Part shown: positions 35,290 through 44,244 of the stretch, piece by piece
Layout: each line of letters begins with the position of its first letter
Numbering within the stretch: position 1 is the stretch's first letter
Assembly (NCBI GenBank): GCA_024681875.1
Contig: JAILAA010000143.1
Coordinates: 1-49,836, forward strand
From: Prevotella sp.
GTDB taxonomy: Bacteria; Bacteroidota; Bacteroidia; Bacteroidales; Bacteroidaceae
Length of the DNA: 49,836 nucleotides
Direction: 5' to 3'
The notes under the pieces: model-generated
Told to the model about the DNA's origin: nothing
What the model saw: the letters and a program-made list of their open reading frames with translations, nothing else
Database searches by the model: none
Position numbers and translations under genes: made by a program

Positions 35290-38199
35290 ATGAAAAAAAT
35301 CTTTACTCTAATTGGCTTACTTGTGGGCTTCGCAAGCCTGACGAGTGCTGCCACAGTAGATGACATCGCTCCTCTGAAGCACAGCTATGTGCTAGTGTGC
35401 GATGACTGGAACAACAACGGCTCGGAGAAAATTGCGAAAGGCGCATTGTATGGCGACAATCATTTCTTCACCCCAACAGGCCACGATGTTGGTTTTAAGG
35501 AAGGCAACCATACGAAGGGCTACACAGACCTTTCACAGGTTGATGCACTGGGCGAAGAAGGAGCTCCGCTTTATGTAACTCAAGAAATCGTTGACAAGTA
35601 TGGTGAGTATGGACTTCACTACAACTCTATGCGTCTTAAGAATGCTCAAGACGTACTTGCCTTAAAACTTACAGCAAAAACAAAACTTATCATCTTCCTT
35701 CAAGGCAACAACAAGAGTGGTACCAGCGCTCGTATCCCCCGTATCTCAAAGAATGCTAACCTTGAAGATAGAGAAATTGATGGTAAAAAATACGGCTTAA
35801 ATGATGCTCCGGGTGCCGACTATCCTTCAACTGTAGCAGGCTTCCGTTGGGAGTATACCGTTGATGACGATGGACTTTACTACATTGGCTCCTACAATGG
35901 TGACATGTTTGTTAGCTACATTATCGTCGAAGCCAACGAGGCACCTGGAACTCCCTCTGTGAAAGTTGGTGAGCAGACCTATGAGAACGGTTTGTGGTTC
36001 CGCGAGGTCAGTGTCAAGACCAACAGCTATAAGATGGAAGGCTCTGATGAAGCAATTCCCACTCTCGTAACCTATACTACCGATGGCAGTGCTCCTAACG
36101 CAAGCAGCCCCGTCTACACTGAACCTATCAAGTGCTATCAGGACATGGTTGTGAAGTTCCAGGCCTATCAGGACTGGGGTTTGGGTGCCGATGAAGGCTT
36201 TATCTGCGATGGTGCTGACAACGACGCCAACGTAAACTTCTCATTCGATGCTCCCAGCATTGATGCTTTAGGTGCCAACGTCACTATCACCTCTCCTTAC
36301 GAAGGTGCCAAGAACTTCTACACCCTGAATGATGGCGAGGCTCAGGAAGGCAGCAGCTTCACATTAACAGAGTCGGCTACTATTTCAGCCTATTCTCAGA
36401 TTGTAAACGGTAGCTATACCACCTTTACTACTAACAAGTCTTCAAAGGACGTCTACGTGCTGAATCCCATCAAGGAGAAGAAAGTCATTGAAGTAATTGC
36501 TGGTGATGTCGTGCTTGACGAGGAGGCTACTGCCACGTCAACCACGGGTGAGGTCTATACGATTCAGAACGGTGAAATCAGCGCCGACAAGATGGACTTC
36601 TTCGTAAAGGATCTTACATTTAAGGCTATCAAGGATGAGCAGTATCAGGTGCCTGCCGGCAACGAACGCTACATTCAGATGAGCAACACCAACATCACCT
36701 TCCAGGTGGCTGATGGCGACTCAGTGGCCGTGAAGGTTATCTGCTCGAAGAACGCTTGTAAGAACATTGACGCAGAGGATGCCGAGGACGGCTCACAGGT
36801 CAACGACCGCAAGTGCGTAGTTACTGTCAACGGAACTAACTACACACACATGGAGCTGCAGGATGTAACTTATAAGGACGCTGAAGGCAATGACTCTATT
36901 GTCAACGAACTTGCTGAGGCTTCCGACCTGAAGCTCTACGAGAATGCCAACATCATCGAGTTCGGTCTGACTGGCGGCATCTATACCTTCCAGAAGTATT
37001 CCGGCACTGGCAACATCATGATTTCCAGCATCGAGATTGCGCCCGCTGCTGCTGAGCCCGTCCTTGCCGACTTTGAAGATGGCAAGTATTATCTGGTCAA
37101 CATGATGAGTGAGAAGACATGGGGCGCAGGCAACGCATGGGGCACACAAGCATCACTTGTCAAGCATCCTGAGTATGTCATTCTGCACAAGCAGGAAAAC
37201 GGCACTTACATCATGGAGTCACAGGTCAGCAATGGCGGCGACAGCTACTACTTCGGTGGTGACAATGGTGAATACATGGACGGCAAGCCCGAAGCTGCTA
37301 TCGCTCTGTCCATCATCAAGGGCGAGAGCTATGGCGAGGATGCCAATGGCAACACCATCTATGCTTACTACATCACTGCAGACGGTACCAACTTCTATGG
37401 TTGGGACGGCACCGAGAACACCGTGATTGCAAAGAACCTTGCTGCTGACGACGCGAAAGCTGTTTGGCTCATCGCATCTCACGAGGAAGCCGTCGCCGGA
37501 CTCGCTGATGCCACAGAGGACGATCCCATGGACGCTACCTTCCTGCTCCTTGACCCGAACTTCAGCCGTAGCAACCGCAACCAGAGCGCCTGGACGGGTG
37601 ACACCTTCGGCGTTGGTGGTGACAACACCAATACGAATGCTGAGAAGTGGGGCGGTAACTCACAGACCTTTGACATCAGCCAGACTGTAGAGGTTCCCAA
37701 TGGTAAGTATAAGATTAGTTGGAACGGTTTCTATCGTTACAACAACACAGGTGACAACACCAACGATATAGCCATCGCTGCCCATGCCGACGGCACAGAG
37801 GTCATCAACTCGTTCGTCTATGTCAACGATAAGGACTATGCCCTTACAAGTATTGCTGACGAGACAGCAGCTGCAGCACTGAAAGGCAAACTGCCGTTCT
37901 CTCAGGGCGAGGCTAGCGCAGCCTTCGGTCAGGGTCTCTATGCACAGAGTGACTTCGTTATCGTAAACGATGGTAAGCTTACCATTGGCATTAAGAAGAC
38001 AGAGCATCTGGGCTGTGACTGGACTGTATGGGATAACTTCGAGCTGGAATACTACGGACCCGCCTCTGAGGACGGCATCGAAACCATCCAGACTGTTAAG
38101 GTCTTGAACGGCGCTGTCTACAACCTCGCCGGTCAGAAGGTGGACGCCAGCTACAAGGGCGTTGTCATCGCAAACGGCAAGAAGATGCTGCAGAAGTAA
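35290..38199 (+). CDS. Large secreted multidomain protein of unknown function
   Basis: 969 aa with signal peptide ending at TSAA. Residues about 225-300 contain TYTTDGSAPNASSPVYTEPI, typical of the chitobiase/hexosaminidase C-terminal-type beta domain. An earlier beta-rich part (about 20-210) and later modules (about 400-590 and 760-925, the latter like a jelly roll ending WDNFELEYYG) look like carbohydrate-binding domains. The tail AVYNLAGQKVDASYKGVVIA fits type IX secretion. I see no catalytic motif. It has its own promoter and a strong terminator, between the SusCD operon and the pectate lyase. A surface pectin-binding or scaffolding role is inference. Confidence 0.85.
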   Translation: MKKIFTLIGLLVGFASLTSAATVDDIAPLKHSYVLVCDDWNNNGSEKIAKGALYGDNHFFTPTGHDVGFKEGNHTKGYTDLSQVDALGEEGAPLYVTQEIVDKYGEYGLHYNSMRLKNAQDVLALKLTAKTKLIIFLQGNNKSGTSARIPRISKNANLEDREIDGKKYGLNDAPGADYPSTVAGFRWEYTVDDDGLYYIGSYNGDMFVSYIIVEANEAPGTPSVKVGEQTYENGLWFREVSVKTNSYKMEGSDEAIPTLVTYTTDGSAPNASSPVYTEPIKCYQDMVVKFQAYQDWGLGADEGFICDGADNDANVNFSFDAPSIDALGANVTITSPYEGAKNFYTLNDGEAQEGSSFTLTESATISAYSQIVNGSYTTFTTNKSSKDVYVLNPIKEKKVIEVIAGDVVLDEEATATSTTGEVYTIQNGEISADKMDFFVKDLTFKAIKDEQYQVPAGNERYIQMSNTNITFQVADGDSVAVKVICSKNACKNIDAEDAEDGSQVNDRKCVVTVNGTNYTHMELQDVTYKDAEGNDSIVNELAEASDLKLYENANIIEFGLTGGIYTFQKYSGTGNIMISSIEIAPAAAEPVLADFEDGKYYLVNMMSEKTWGAGNAWGTQASLVKHPEYVILHKQENGTYIMESQVSNGGDSYYFGGDNGEYMDGKPEAAIALSIIKGESYGEDANGNTIYAYYITADGTNFYGWDGTENTVIAKNLAADDAKAVWLIASHEEAVAGLADATEDDPMDATFLLLDPNFSRSNRNQSAWTGDTFGVGGDNTNTNAEKWGGNSQTFDISQTVEVPNGKYKISWNGFYRYNNTGDNTNDIAIAAHADGTEVINSFVYVNDKDYALTSIADETAAAALKGKLPFSQGEASAAFGQGLYAQSDFVIVNDGKLTIGIKKTEHLGCDWTVWDNFELEYYGPASEDGIETIQTVKVLNGAVYNLAGQKVDASYKGVVIANGKKMLQK

Positions 38200-38225
38200 T
38201 TCTTATTACATGCCAACATATTCAG

Positions 38226-38259
38226 CTCCCCGGCGGCATCGAGCCGTCGGGGAGTTTTT
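38226..38259 (+). terminator. Strong Rho-independent terminator
   Basis: A 12-bp stem (CTCCCCGGCGGC / GCCGTCGGGGAG, one G-U pair) with a 5-nt loop is followed by TTTTT. It ends only 25 bp before the pectate lyase ATG, with no promoter box between. Confidence 0.92.
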
Positions 38260-38284
38260 ATCAAAAGAACTACTGTACAAACAA

Positions 38285-40333
38285 ATGAAAAAAATCCTTT
38301 CACTTCTGACACTTGCTTTTGCCCTTACAGCACAGGCTCAGCAAGAGCAGACTCCTGCCTTCCCCGGTGCCGAAGGTTTCGGTCGCTATGTCTCTGGTGG
38401 GCGCGGCGGCAAGGTCCTGCATGTGAAGAACCTCAAGGACAGTGGCTACCAGTCGCTACGCTGGTGCTTGCAGCAGCAAGGAGCGAAGACCATTGTCTTC
38501 GATGTTAGCGGCACCATCCACTTAGAGTCTGAACTATCCATTCCCTCGAACACCACTATTGCCGGCCAAACGGCGCCCGGCGATGGCATCTGCATTGCCG
38601 ACTATCCCTGTACCATCAGCGGCAACAACGTCATCGTTCGCTACATGCGCTTCCGCCTCGGCAACAAGAACGTGACGGTTGGCGGAGCTGACGGCTGGGA
38701 CGGGTTCGGCGGCTTCGACAAGCAAGATTGGATGATTGACCACTGTTCTGTCAGCTGGAGCATCGACGAGTGTCTTTCTGTTCTTGGCAACAAGAACACC
38801 ACGGTACAATGGTGCCTCGTAGCCCAAAGCCTTGTGAAGGGCCACTCCAAACTAAACCACGGCTACGGCGGTAACTGGGGTGGCAGCGGTGCCTCGTTCC
38901 ACCATAACCTCATCGCCCACCACACCTCACGCACACCGCGCCTTGGCCCGCGTCCTACCACTCAGCTTGACGAGCGGATGGACATGCGCAATAACGTCAT
39001 CTACAATTTTGGCGGCAACGGCTGCTACGGTGGCGAAGGCATGACGGTCAATATCGTGAACAACTACTACAAGCCGGGGCCCGGATCACCTACTGGCACC
39101 AAGGGCAAGCGCATTGCTGGCATCGGCATACGGACAAACAGCTATATTGCCGAGTACCCTGCCTACGCTCCTGCTCTTCATCTCTGGGGTAAATATTACG
39201 TCACAGGCAACAAGAACTCGAAATATAGTGACGTGACAAACAACAACTGGCAGATTGGCATCATCGACCAGGTAGATGCCTCTGGCTGCGACGGCACTTG
39301 GACACAGGCCACCCGCGATAGCATCAAACTGTCAGAGCCTATGCCCTTCATCTACACCACGACGCATTCTGCCGACATGGCATACGAGCGCGTACTCAGC
39401 TATGCCGGCTGTTCGAAAAGCCGCGACAGCTTTGATGCCGAGATGGTGAGTGACACACGCAACGGCAAGGCCAGCCACACCGGCAGCGGCCTAAGCCAAG
39501 GCTTCATCAACACACAAGAAGACAACAAGCCCGCCGGTGCGAGCAGCAGCTGGAGTGCCTGGCCCACACTGAACAGCACCGAGGCTCCCATTGACTCCGA
39601 CAATGACGGTATGCCTGACGATTGGGAAACGGCCAACGGTCTAAACCCCAACAGCGCAGCCGATGGTAATACACTCAACGATGAGGGCTACACCATGCTT
39701 GAGGTATACTTGAACTCACTCGTAGCAGACATCACCGCCGCACAGAATGAAGGCGGCGAGCCACAGGGAAAGATCATCCATGTGGGTGAGTCGCAGTACG
39801 ATGCATACGACATCAGCGGACAGACCTCCAACGGAGACTGGACTTTCAGCGGCGGATTCAAGATGAACCAAACGGGTGCGCCTGCGACAGGTAGCTACGG
39901 CACTATTAAATATTCGGCCAACCGCCAGTACAAGCTCACCCTGCCCGCCAGCCTGCAATTCTCCAGCGTCGACTTCTATGGCTATGCCAATGCCGATGGC
40001 GGCAGCAGCTATCTGAGCGAGGTTAACGGCACTACATACAATGCTGACGTTTATCCTTTCCCTGCCCACAACGCCACACCCAGCAGCATCACACACAGCA
40101 TTAGTTTTGAAGAGCCTTTTAGCGGAACCTTTTCCTTCACCCCGAAAGGTAGCCAGACATGCCTCACGCTTACGCTGCACGTCTGTCAGCCCACAGGCAT
40201 CCATGCCATTGACAATTCAACTATTGATGTTTTACGACTTAATGAAGGCATCTATTCACTCGACGGACGCCGCGTGACGTCTCCCAAGAAAGGCGTCTAC
40301 ATCATCAGAGGAAAGAAAGTGGTGGTGAATTAG
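38285..40333 (+). CDS. Secreted PL1 pectate lyase
   Basis: 682 aa from MKKILSLLTLAFALTAQAQ, a clear signal peptide; earlier in-frame starts lie in the previous gene. The opening AFPGAEGFGRYVSGGRGGKV and TTIAGQTAPGDGICI, VIVRYMRFRLGN, MIDHCSVSWSIDE and HHTSRTPRLGPR are hallmarks of PL1 beta-helix lyases, which cleave polygalacturonate by Ca-dependent beta-elimination. A Ca-binding-like DSDNDGMPDDWE follows, then a C-terminal beta-sandwich and the tail GIYSLDGRRVTSPKKGVYII for type IX secretion. Its stop overlaps that of the convergent dehydrogenase gene. It lies directly behind a strong terminator, so its transcription may depend on read-through. Confidence 0.93.
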   Translation: MKKILSLLTLAFALTAQAQQEQTPAFPGAEGFGRYVSGGRGGKVLHVKNLKDSGYQSLRWCLQQQGAKTIVFDVSGTIHLESELSIPSNTTIAGQTAPGDGICIADYPCTISGNNVIVRYMRFRLGNKNVTVGGADGWDGFGGFDKQDWMIDHCSVSWSIDECLSVLGNKNTTVQWCLVAQSLVKGHSKLNHGYGGNWGGSGASFHHNLIAHHTSRTPRLGPRPTTQLDERMDMRNNVIYNFGGNGCYGGEGMTVNIVNNYYKPGPGSPTGTKGKRIAGIGIRTNSYIAEYPAYAPALHLWGKYYVTGNKNSKYSDVTNNNWQIGIIDQVDASGCDGTWTQATRDSIKLSEPMPFIYTTTHSADMAYERVLSYAGCSKSRDSFDAEMVSDTRNGKASHTGSGLSQGFINTQEDNKPAGASSSWSAWPTLNSTEAPIDSDNDGMPDDWETANGLNPNSAADGNTLNDEGYTMLEVYLNSLVADITAAQNEGGEPQGKIIHVGESQYDAYDISGQTSNGDWTFSGGFKMNQTGAPATGSYGTIKYSANRQYKLTLPASLQFSSVDFYGYANADGGSSYLSEVNGTTYNADVYPFPAHNATPSSITHSISFEEPFSGTFSFTPKGSQTCLTLTLHVCQPTGIHAIDNSTIDVLRLNEGIYSLDGRRVTSPKKGVYIIRGKKVVVN

Positions 40334-41280
40334 ACTACGTTTTGTGATTCTCCAGCAATAAAGGCACGCAGGTTGTCGACGGCTATATGCATAAGACGCT
40401 CGCGTGCCTCTTTTGTTGCCCATGCAATATGGGGTGTGAGAAACGCGTTAGGACATTCTAACAGCGGATTATCAGCCTGGGCAGGCTCGACAGAAAGCAC
40501 ATCAGCACAATAGGCTCGCAGACGCTCGCCATGCAGGGCATTAGCCACGGCCTGCTCGTCCACCAGAGGTCCCCTGCCCGTATTAATGAGGATGGCACCC
40601 GGCTTCATCTGGCTTAATGCGTCGGCATCAATCAAGTGATGTGTCTTGGGGGTCAACGGACAATGCAGCGAGAGCACATCGCTCACCGCTAACAGTCCCT
40701 CGAAAGTCGTCTTCTGGATACCCTGCGGCAGGTCGGAAGACTTCTTGCTGGTCACAGCAAAGACATCCATGCCAAACTGGCGTGCCAGTGCCGCTACCTT
40801 CTTACCGATATTTCCCAAGCCCACGATGCCCATCGTCTTGCCACTAAGTTCCATGAGCGGTGTGTCCCAGTAGACGAAGTCGGGACTTTGCGTCCAGCGT
40901 CCCTGACGGTTAAGTGTGGCATAGTGGTCTACACGGTTGGTAATATTCAACAGATGGGCAAAGGTGAGCTGTGCCACGCTGTCAGTGCTGTAAGCGGGAA
41001 TATTCGTTACGATGATGCCAAGCTTCCTTGCAGCCTCGGTGTCTACCACGTTAAAGCCAGTAGCCAATACGCCAATATAGCACAGACTGGGCAATTGCGA
41101 CAATATCGCAGCATCCAGAACCACCTTGTTGGTGAGGACTGCGTCGGCATTCTTAGCACGGTTAACCACTTCTTCAGGGGCAGTGCGGTCGTATACAGTA
41201 AGACTGCCCAGCATTTTCATATCGTCCCAGCTCAAGTCGCCAGGGTTGGCGGCATAACCGTCGAGTACCACTATATTCAT
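40330..41280 (-). CDS. D-2-hydroxyacid dehydrogenase, glycerate dehydrogenase type
   Basis: 316 aa from MNIVVLDGYAANPGDLSW; the longer frame to 41418 runs into rarA and lacks homology-like sequence. NAD site GIVGLGNIGKKVAALARQFG, catalytic Arg in LINTGRGPLVDE, Glu in ADVLSVEPA and His in LTPHIAWAT are present. The region GVLATGFNVVDTEAARKLGI is typical of glycerate/hydroxypyruvate reductases. It is 34 bp downstream of rarA and likely co-transcribed; it converges with the pectate lyase gene, sharing stop-codon bases. Confidence 0.9.
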   Translation of the reverse strand: MNIVVLDGYAANPGDLSWDDMKMLGSLTVYDRTAPEEVVNRAKNADAVLTNKVVLDAAILSQLPSLCYIGVLATGFNVVDTEAARKLGIIVTNIPAYSTDSVAQLTFAHLLNITNRVDHYATLNRQGRWTQSPDFVYWDTPLMELSGKTMGIVGLGNIGKKVAALARQFGMDVFAVTSKKSSDLPQGIQKTTFEGLLAVSDVLSLHCPLTPKTHHLIDADALSQMKPGAILINTGRGPLVDEQAVANALHGERLRAYCADVLSVEPAQADNPLLECPNAFLTPHIAWATKEARERLMHIAVDNLRAFIAGESQNVV

Positions 41281-41314
41281 GATATATGTTGTAAGTAGCA
41301 AAAGGTTGTGTTGG

Positions 41315-42589
41315 TCATTTCTTAAAGCGGTCGCCCCAATAACTGACCATGCGCTCGTAGAGTTTTTCTTCAGCCGGTGAATGTTGCGGATGCCAAAAGC
41401 GCTGCTGCACAAGGTCATCGGGAAGATACTGCTGCTGTGTGAAATGGCCTGAATAGTCGTGGGGATACTTGTAACCGTCGCTGTAACCGAGTTGCTTCAT
41501 CAGCTTAGTCGGTGCATTACGCAGATGCAAGGGAACGGGCAAGTTGCCAGTCTGCCTTACATTAGCCAGCGCCTCGTCGATAGCCAGATAGGCAGAATTA
41601 CTCTTTGGCGAGGTAGCCAGATAGACGCAGCACTCCGCCAGGGCTATGCGAGCCTCCGGCCAGCCAATCTTCATCACCGTGTCAAAGGCAGCATTGGCCA
41701 GTAGCAAGGCATTAGGGTTGGCCAGGCCAATGTCTTCCGAGGCACTGATTACCATACGACGGGCAATGAACTGCGGGTCCTCTCCCCCCTCTATCATTCT
41801 AGCCATCCAGTATAGGGCGCCATCAGGGTCGCTACCACGGATGCTCTTGATAAAGGCCGAAATGATATCGTAGTGCATCTCCCCCTCTTTGTCGTATGCC
41901 AAAGGATTCTGTTGCAAGCGTGCAACAACAATATCGTCGTCCAAGACGACCGGACCTTCAGGCTCCGCCTCAACCACCAGCTCCAGTATGTTCAGGAGCT
42001 TACGCGCATCGCCTCCGCTGTACCGCAACAAAGCCCCCGTTTCCTTCAATTCTATCTGACGTTCCTTTAAGACAACGTCGGTAGTGATGGCGCGATGCAG
42101 CAGCTCTAAGAGATCGTCTTTTTCCAACGGCTGCAAGACATAGACCTGACAGCGCGAAAGCAAAGGGCGTATGACTTCAAAAGATGGATTCTCGGTCGTG
42201 GCACCGATGAGGGTAACAATGCCGCGCTCCACAGCACCGAGCAGCGAATCCTGCTGCGATTTGCTGAAACGGTGTATCTCATCGATAAAGAGAATAGGGG
42301 ATGCTTCATTGAAAAAGCGTCCCTTCTGCGCCTTCTCTATCACGTCACGCACGTCCTTGACTCCACTGGTTACGGCACTCAGCGTATAGAATGGTGTCTC
42401 CAACCGATGCGCGATAATCTGTGCCAACGTAGTCTTTCCCACGCCTGGAGGTCCCCATAGGATGAACGACGCAATCCGTCCTGACTCTATCATACGCCTG
42501 AGGACAGCTCCTTCGCCCACCAAATGCCTCTGTCCGATGTAATCGTCAAGTGTGCGCGGACGTAGTCTTTCTGCTAACGGTTGTGTCAT
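41315..42589 (-). CDS. rarA: Replication-associated recombination protein A (AAA+ ATPase)
   Basis: 424 aa from MTQPLAERLRPRTLDDYIGQ; the upstream ATG at 42628 would precede the promoter. Walker A ILWGPPGVGKTTLAQIIAH, Walker B ILFIDEIHRF, sensor TLIGATTENPSFEV and YSGGDARKLLNILE mark the MgsA/RarA/WRNIP1 family, acting at stalled replication forks. The C-terminal tetramerisation region (PNALLLANAAFDTVMKIGWPEA region) is complete. It has its own promoter divergent from the acidic protein gene. Confidence 0.96.
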   Translation of the reverse strand: MTQPLAERLRPRTLDDYIGQRHLVGEGAVLRRMIESGRIASFILWGPPGVGKTTLAQIIAHRLETPFYTLSAVTSGVKDVRDVIEKAQKGRFFNEASPILFIDEIHRFSKSQQDSLLGAVERGIVTLIGATTENPSFEVIRPLLSRCQVYVLQPLEKDDLLELLHRAITTDVVLKERQIELKETGALLRYSGGDARKLLNILELVVEAEPEGPVVLDDDIVVARLQQNPLAYDKEGEMHYDIISAFIKSIRGSDPDGALYWMARMIEGGEDPQFIARRMVISASEDIGLANPNALLLANAAFDTVMKIGWPEARIALAECCVYLATSPKSNSAYLAIDEALANVRQTGNLPVPLHLRNAPTKLMKQLGYSDGYKYPHDYSGHFTQQQYLPDDLVQQRFWHPQHSPAEEKLYERMVSYWGDRFKK

Positions 42590-42609
42590 GTTACCATATT
42601 TTCGTGGAG

Positions 42610-42640
42610 CAAAGGTACAGCATTTCATCCAATCGGCAAA
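42610..42640 (-). promoter_or_regulatory. rarA promoter
   Basis: On the minus strand TTTG (42640-42637), a 19-bp spacer and TACCTTTG (42617-42610), 20 bp before the ATG. Confidence 0.72.
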
Positions 42641-42658
42641 AAATAATTGAGAAAAAAC

Positions 42659-42689
42659 TTGTGAATAAGAAATAAAGTGCTTATTTTTG
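42659..42689 (+). promoter_or_regulatory. Promoter of the acidic protein gene
   Basis: TTG (42659-42661), a 20-bp spacer and TATTTTTG (42682-42689), 16 bp before the ATG. Divergent from the rarA promoter. Confidence 0.68.
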
Positions 42690-42705
42690 CAGCATAATCA
42701 CACGA

Positions 42706-43527
42706 ATGAAAAACGAATCTATGAGTCAACAAACAGAGAAGAAGGCTATTACGCTGAAAACGCTCACCAAAAGCAGCGTCTGGGACATTCAGGAGAACGA
42801 TATTTTCCGCCTCTGCGAGGCTGCAGAAAAGGATGCTGAAATAAAGGATAACCTCCGCCATTACGTCGATATCATTCGCTCGGCCTTTACCGTCGAAGAA
42901 ATCAACGCAGAATCAAAGCTACTGGTTCAGAAATATGAAAACCTGGGCTACAAGGTAGGTCAGGTAAAGCTGGACGAAACGCAGAAGGTGACATGGGCCA
43001 TCAAAAAGCGTCCCATCAGCCGCGTCACTGACCTGACATACGAAAACATCCGCCACATCTCGGCCGCCAAACTGGTCGAGGTACTCGACCGCAACTTCGG
43101 CGGTGGATGGGACTCGCTGGCACAAAGTATCAAGGACATCATTGAAAGCGGATTCGACATCTCTACAACAACGCTGCCAAAGGACAGGCTACACAAGAAA
43201 GGAGGCCTCTACGAGAAGAAGATAGCCGATGGTTTCGACGTGCTCGAGGTGCCTAAGGGTTCATGGGTTGAGGCCATATTCGCCAAGGTGAAGCCTGAAG
43301 CCGAAAAGCCTCGCATGAAATACAACACCTACAGTGACGACACGGAGAATGAAGATGAAGACGTGGAGATAGAAGACACGTTCAACAAGCCCGATGAAGA
43401 TGATATCGAAATTGGTGAACCCAACGACGATGACATCACTGAAGACAACTACAGCACAATGATGGACTTAGGCAGTGCCGATCCTGACGAAGAGGCTGAA
43501 GGGTTGGCCGACTACGTGGAAGACTGA
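42706..43527 (+). CDS. Unknown protein with long acidic C-terminal tail
   Basis: 273 aa; a second Met (42721) is an alternative start. I do not recognise the family. The first about 200 residues are charged and mixed alpha/beta (ITLKTLTKSSVWDIQENDIF, ISRVTDLTYENIRHISAAKL), without signal peptide or membrane segment. The last about 65 residues are extremely Asp/Glu-rich (ENEDEDVEIEDTF, DEDDIEIGEPNDDDITED), a layout like nucleic-acid mimics, chaperones or the RNA polymerase delta subunit; this is only a resemblance. Divergent from rarA with an own promoter, and 5 bp from the end of convergent maf. Probably a conserved cytoplasmic protein of the order. Confidence 0.82.
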   Translation: MKNESMSQQTEKKAITLKTLTKSSVWDIQENDIFRLCEAAEKDAEIKDNLRHYVDIIRSAFTVEEINAESKLLVQKYENLGYKVGQVKLDETQKVTWAIKKRPISRVTDLTYENIRHISAAKLVEVLDRNFGGGWDSLAQSIKDIIESGFDISTTTLPKDRLHKKGGLYEKKIADGFDVLEVPKGSWVEAIFAKVKPEAEKPRMKYNTYSDDTENEDEDVEIEDTFNKPDEDDIEIGEPNDDDITEDNYSTMMDLGSADPDEEAEGLADYVED

Positions 43528-43532
43528 TTTTT

Positions 43533-44114
43533 TTAGAAGCTGCTCAGCTCAGAATAGATGCGCTGAACGGGCAAACCCATCACATTGAAGTAGCTGCCAT
43601 GAAGGCCCGTCACGCCAATGTAGCCTATCCATTCCTGAATGCCGTAGGCGCCTGCCTTGTCGAAGGGACGGTAATTCGCGATGTAGTAATTGATTTCCTC
43701 ATCGGTTAATGCCTTGAATGTAACATCGGTAGTAACCGAAAATCGACGTTGCTTCTCCATCGTAGTAAGGCATACGCCGGTGATGACCTGATGGGTGCGG
43801 TTGCTCAGCTTGTGCAACATTCGACGGGCGTCGTCGGCATTGTGCGGTTTGCCCATCACCTCGCCCTCAACGACAACGATGGTGTCAGCGGTGATGATCA
43901 GTTCGTCGACAGCCATCTGTTTTCGGTAGACATCCGCTTTCTCCGCTGCAATATACCCTGCTATCTGCTCCACGGGCAGATCGGCAGGGTAATTCTCATC
44001 AATGCCCTGCAGGGTGCGCACTTCATAGTCGATACCAAGGCCGGACAGCAATTCGCGGCGGCGTGGCGAATTGCTGGCCAAGATGATGTGGTACTTCTTC
44101 AGATTGTCAAACAT
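43533..44114 (-). CDS. maf: Maf-family nucleoside triphosphate pyrophosphatase
   Basis: 193 aa. The N-terminal ILASNSPRRRELLSGLGIDYEV, the central ITADTIVVVEGEVMGKP and AGAYGIQEWIG identify the Maf/YhdE group that hydrolyses dTTP, UTP and modified nucleotides to monophosphates. Last gene of a likely nitroreductase, DUF2520, kdsC-like, maf transcript, though separated from the previous gene by a 130-bp repeat-bearing spacer. Confidence 0.94.
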   Translation of the reverse strand: MFDNLKKYHIILASNSPRRRELLSGLGIDYEVRTLQGIDENYPADLPVEQIAGYIAAEKADVYRKQMAVDELIITADTIVVVEGEVMGKPHNADDARRMLHKLSNRTHQVITGVCLTTMEKQRRFSVTTDVTFKALTDEEINYYIANYRPFDKAGAYGIQEWIGYIGVTGLHGSYFNVMGLPVQRIYSELSSF

Positions 44115-44145
44115 ATTCTTTTTTCTTATTACAAATTGACCTATG

Positions 44146-44233
44146 AAAGTAAAACAACTTGTATTACTTCCTGCGGAGCCTGTTTTTTTTAATGGGGAGC
44201 CTCCAAAAAAAGTAAAACAACTTGTTTTACTTC
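44146..44233. repeat. Two 25-bp direct repeats, each nearly palindromic
   Basis: AAAGTAAAACAACTTGTATTACTTC (44146-44170, given as its 25-bp unit) recurs at 44209-44233 with one change. The core GTAAAACAA-C-TTGTTTTAC of the second copy is a perfect 9+1+9 palindrome. Between the copies are GCGGAGCCTG plus eight T, and GGGGAGCCTCC. The words GGAGCCT and AAAAAAAGTA also occur in the hairpin spacer near 16.26 kb. Confidence 0.88.
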
Positions 44234-44244
44234 TCTATGCAGGC

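Noticed and set aside
41281..41418. N-terminal extension of the 2-hydroxyacid dehydrogenase
   Set aside because: It overlaps the end of rarA and lacks family sequence; MNIVVLDGY is a normal start.
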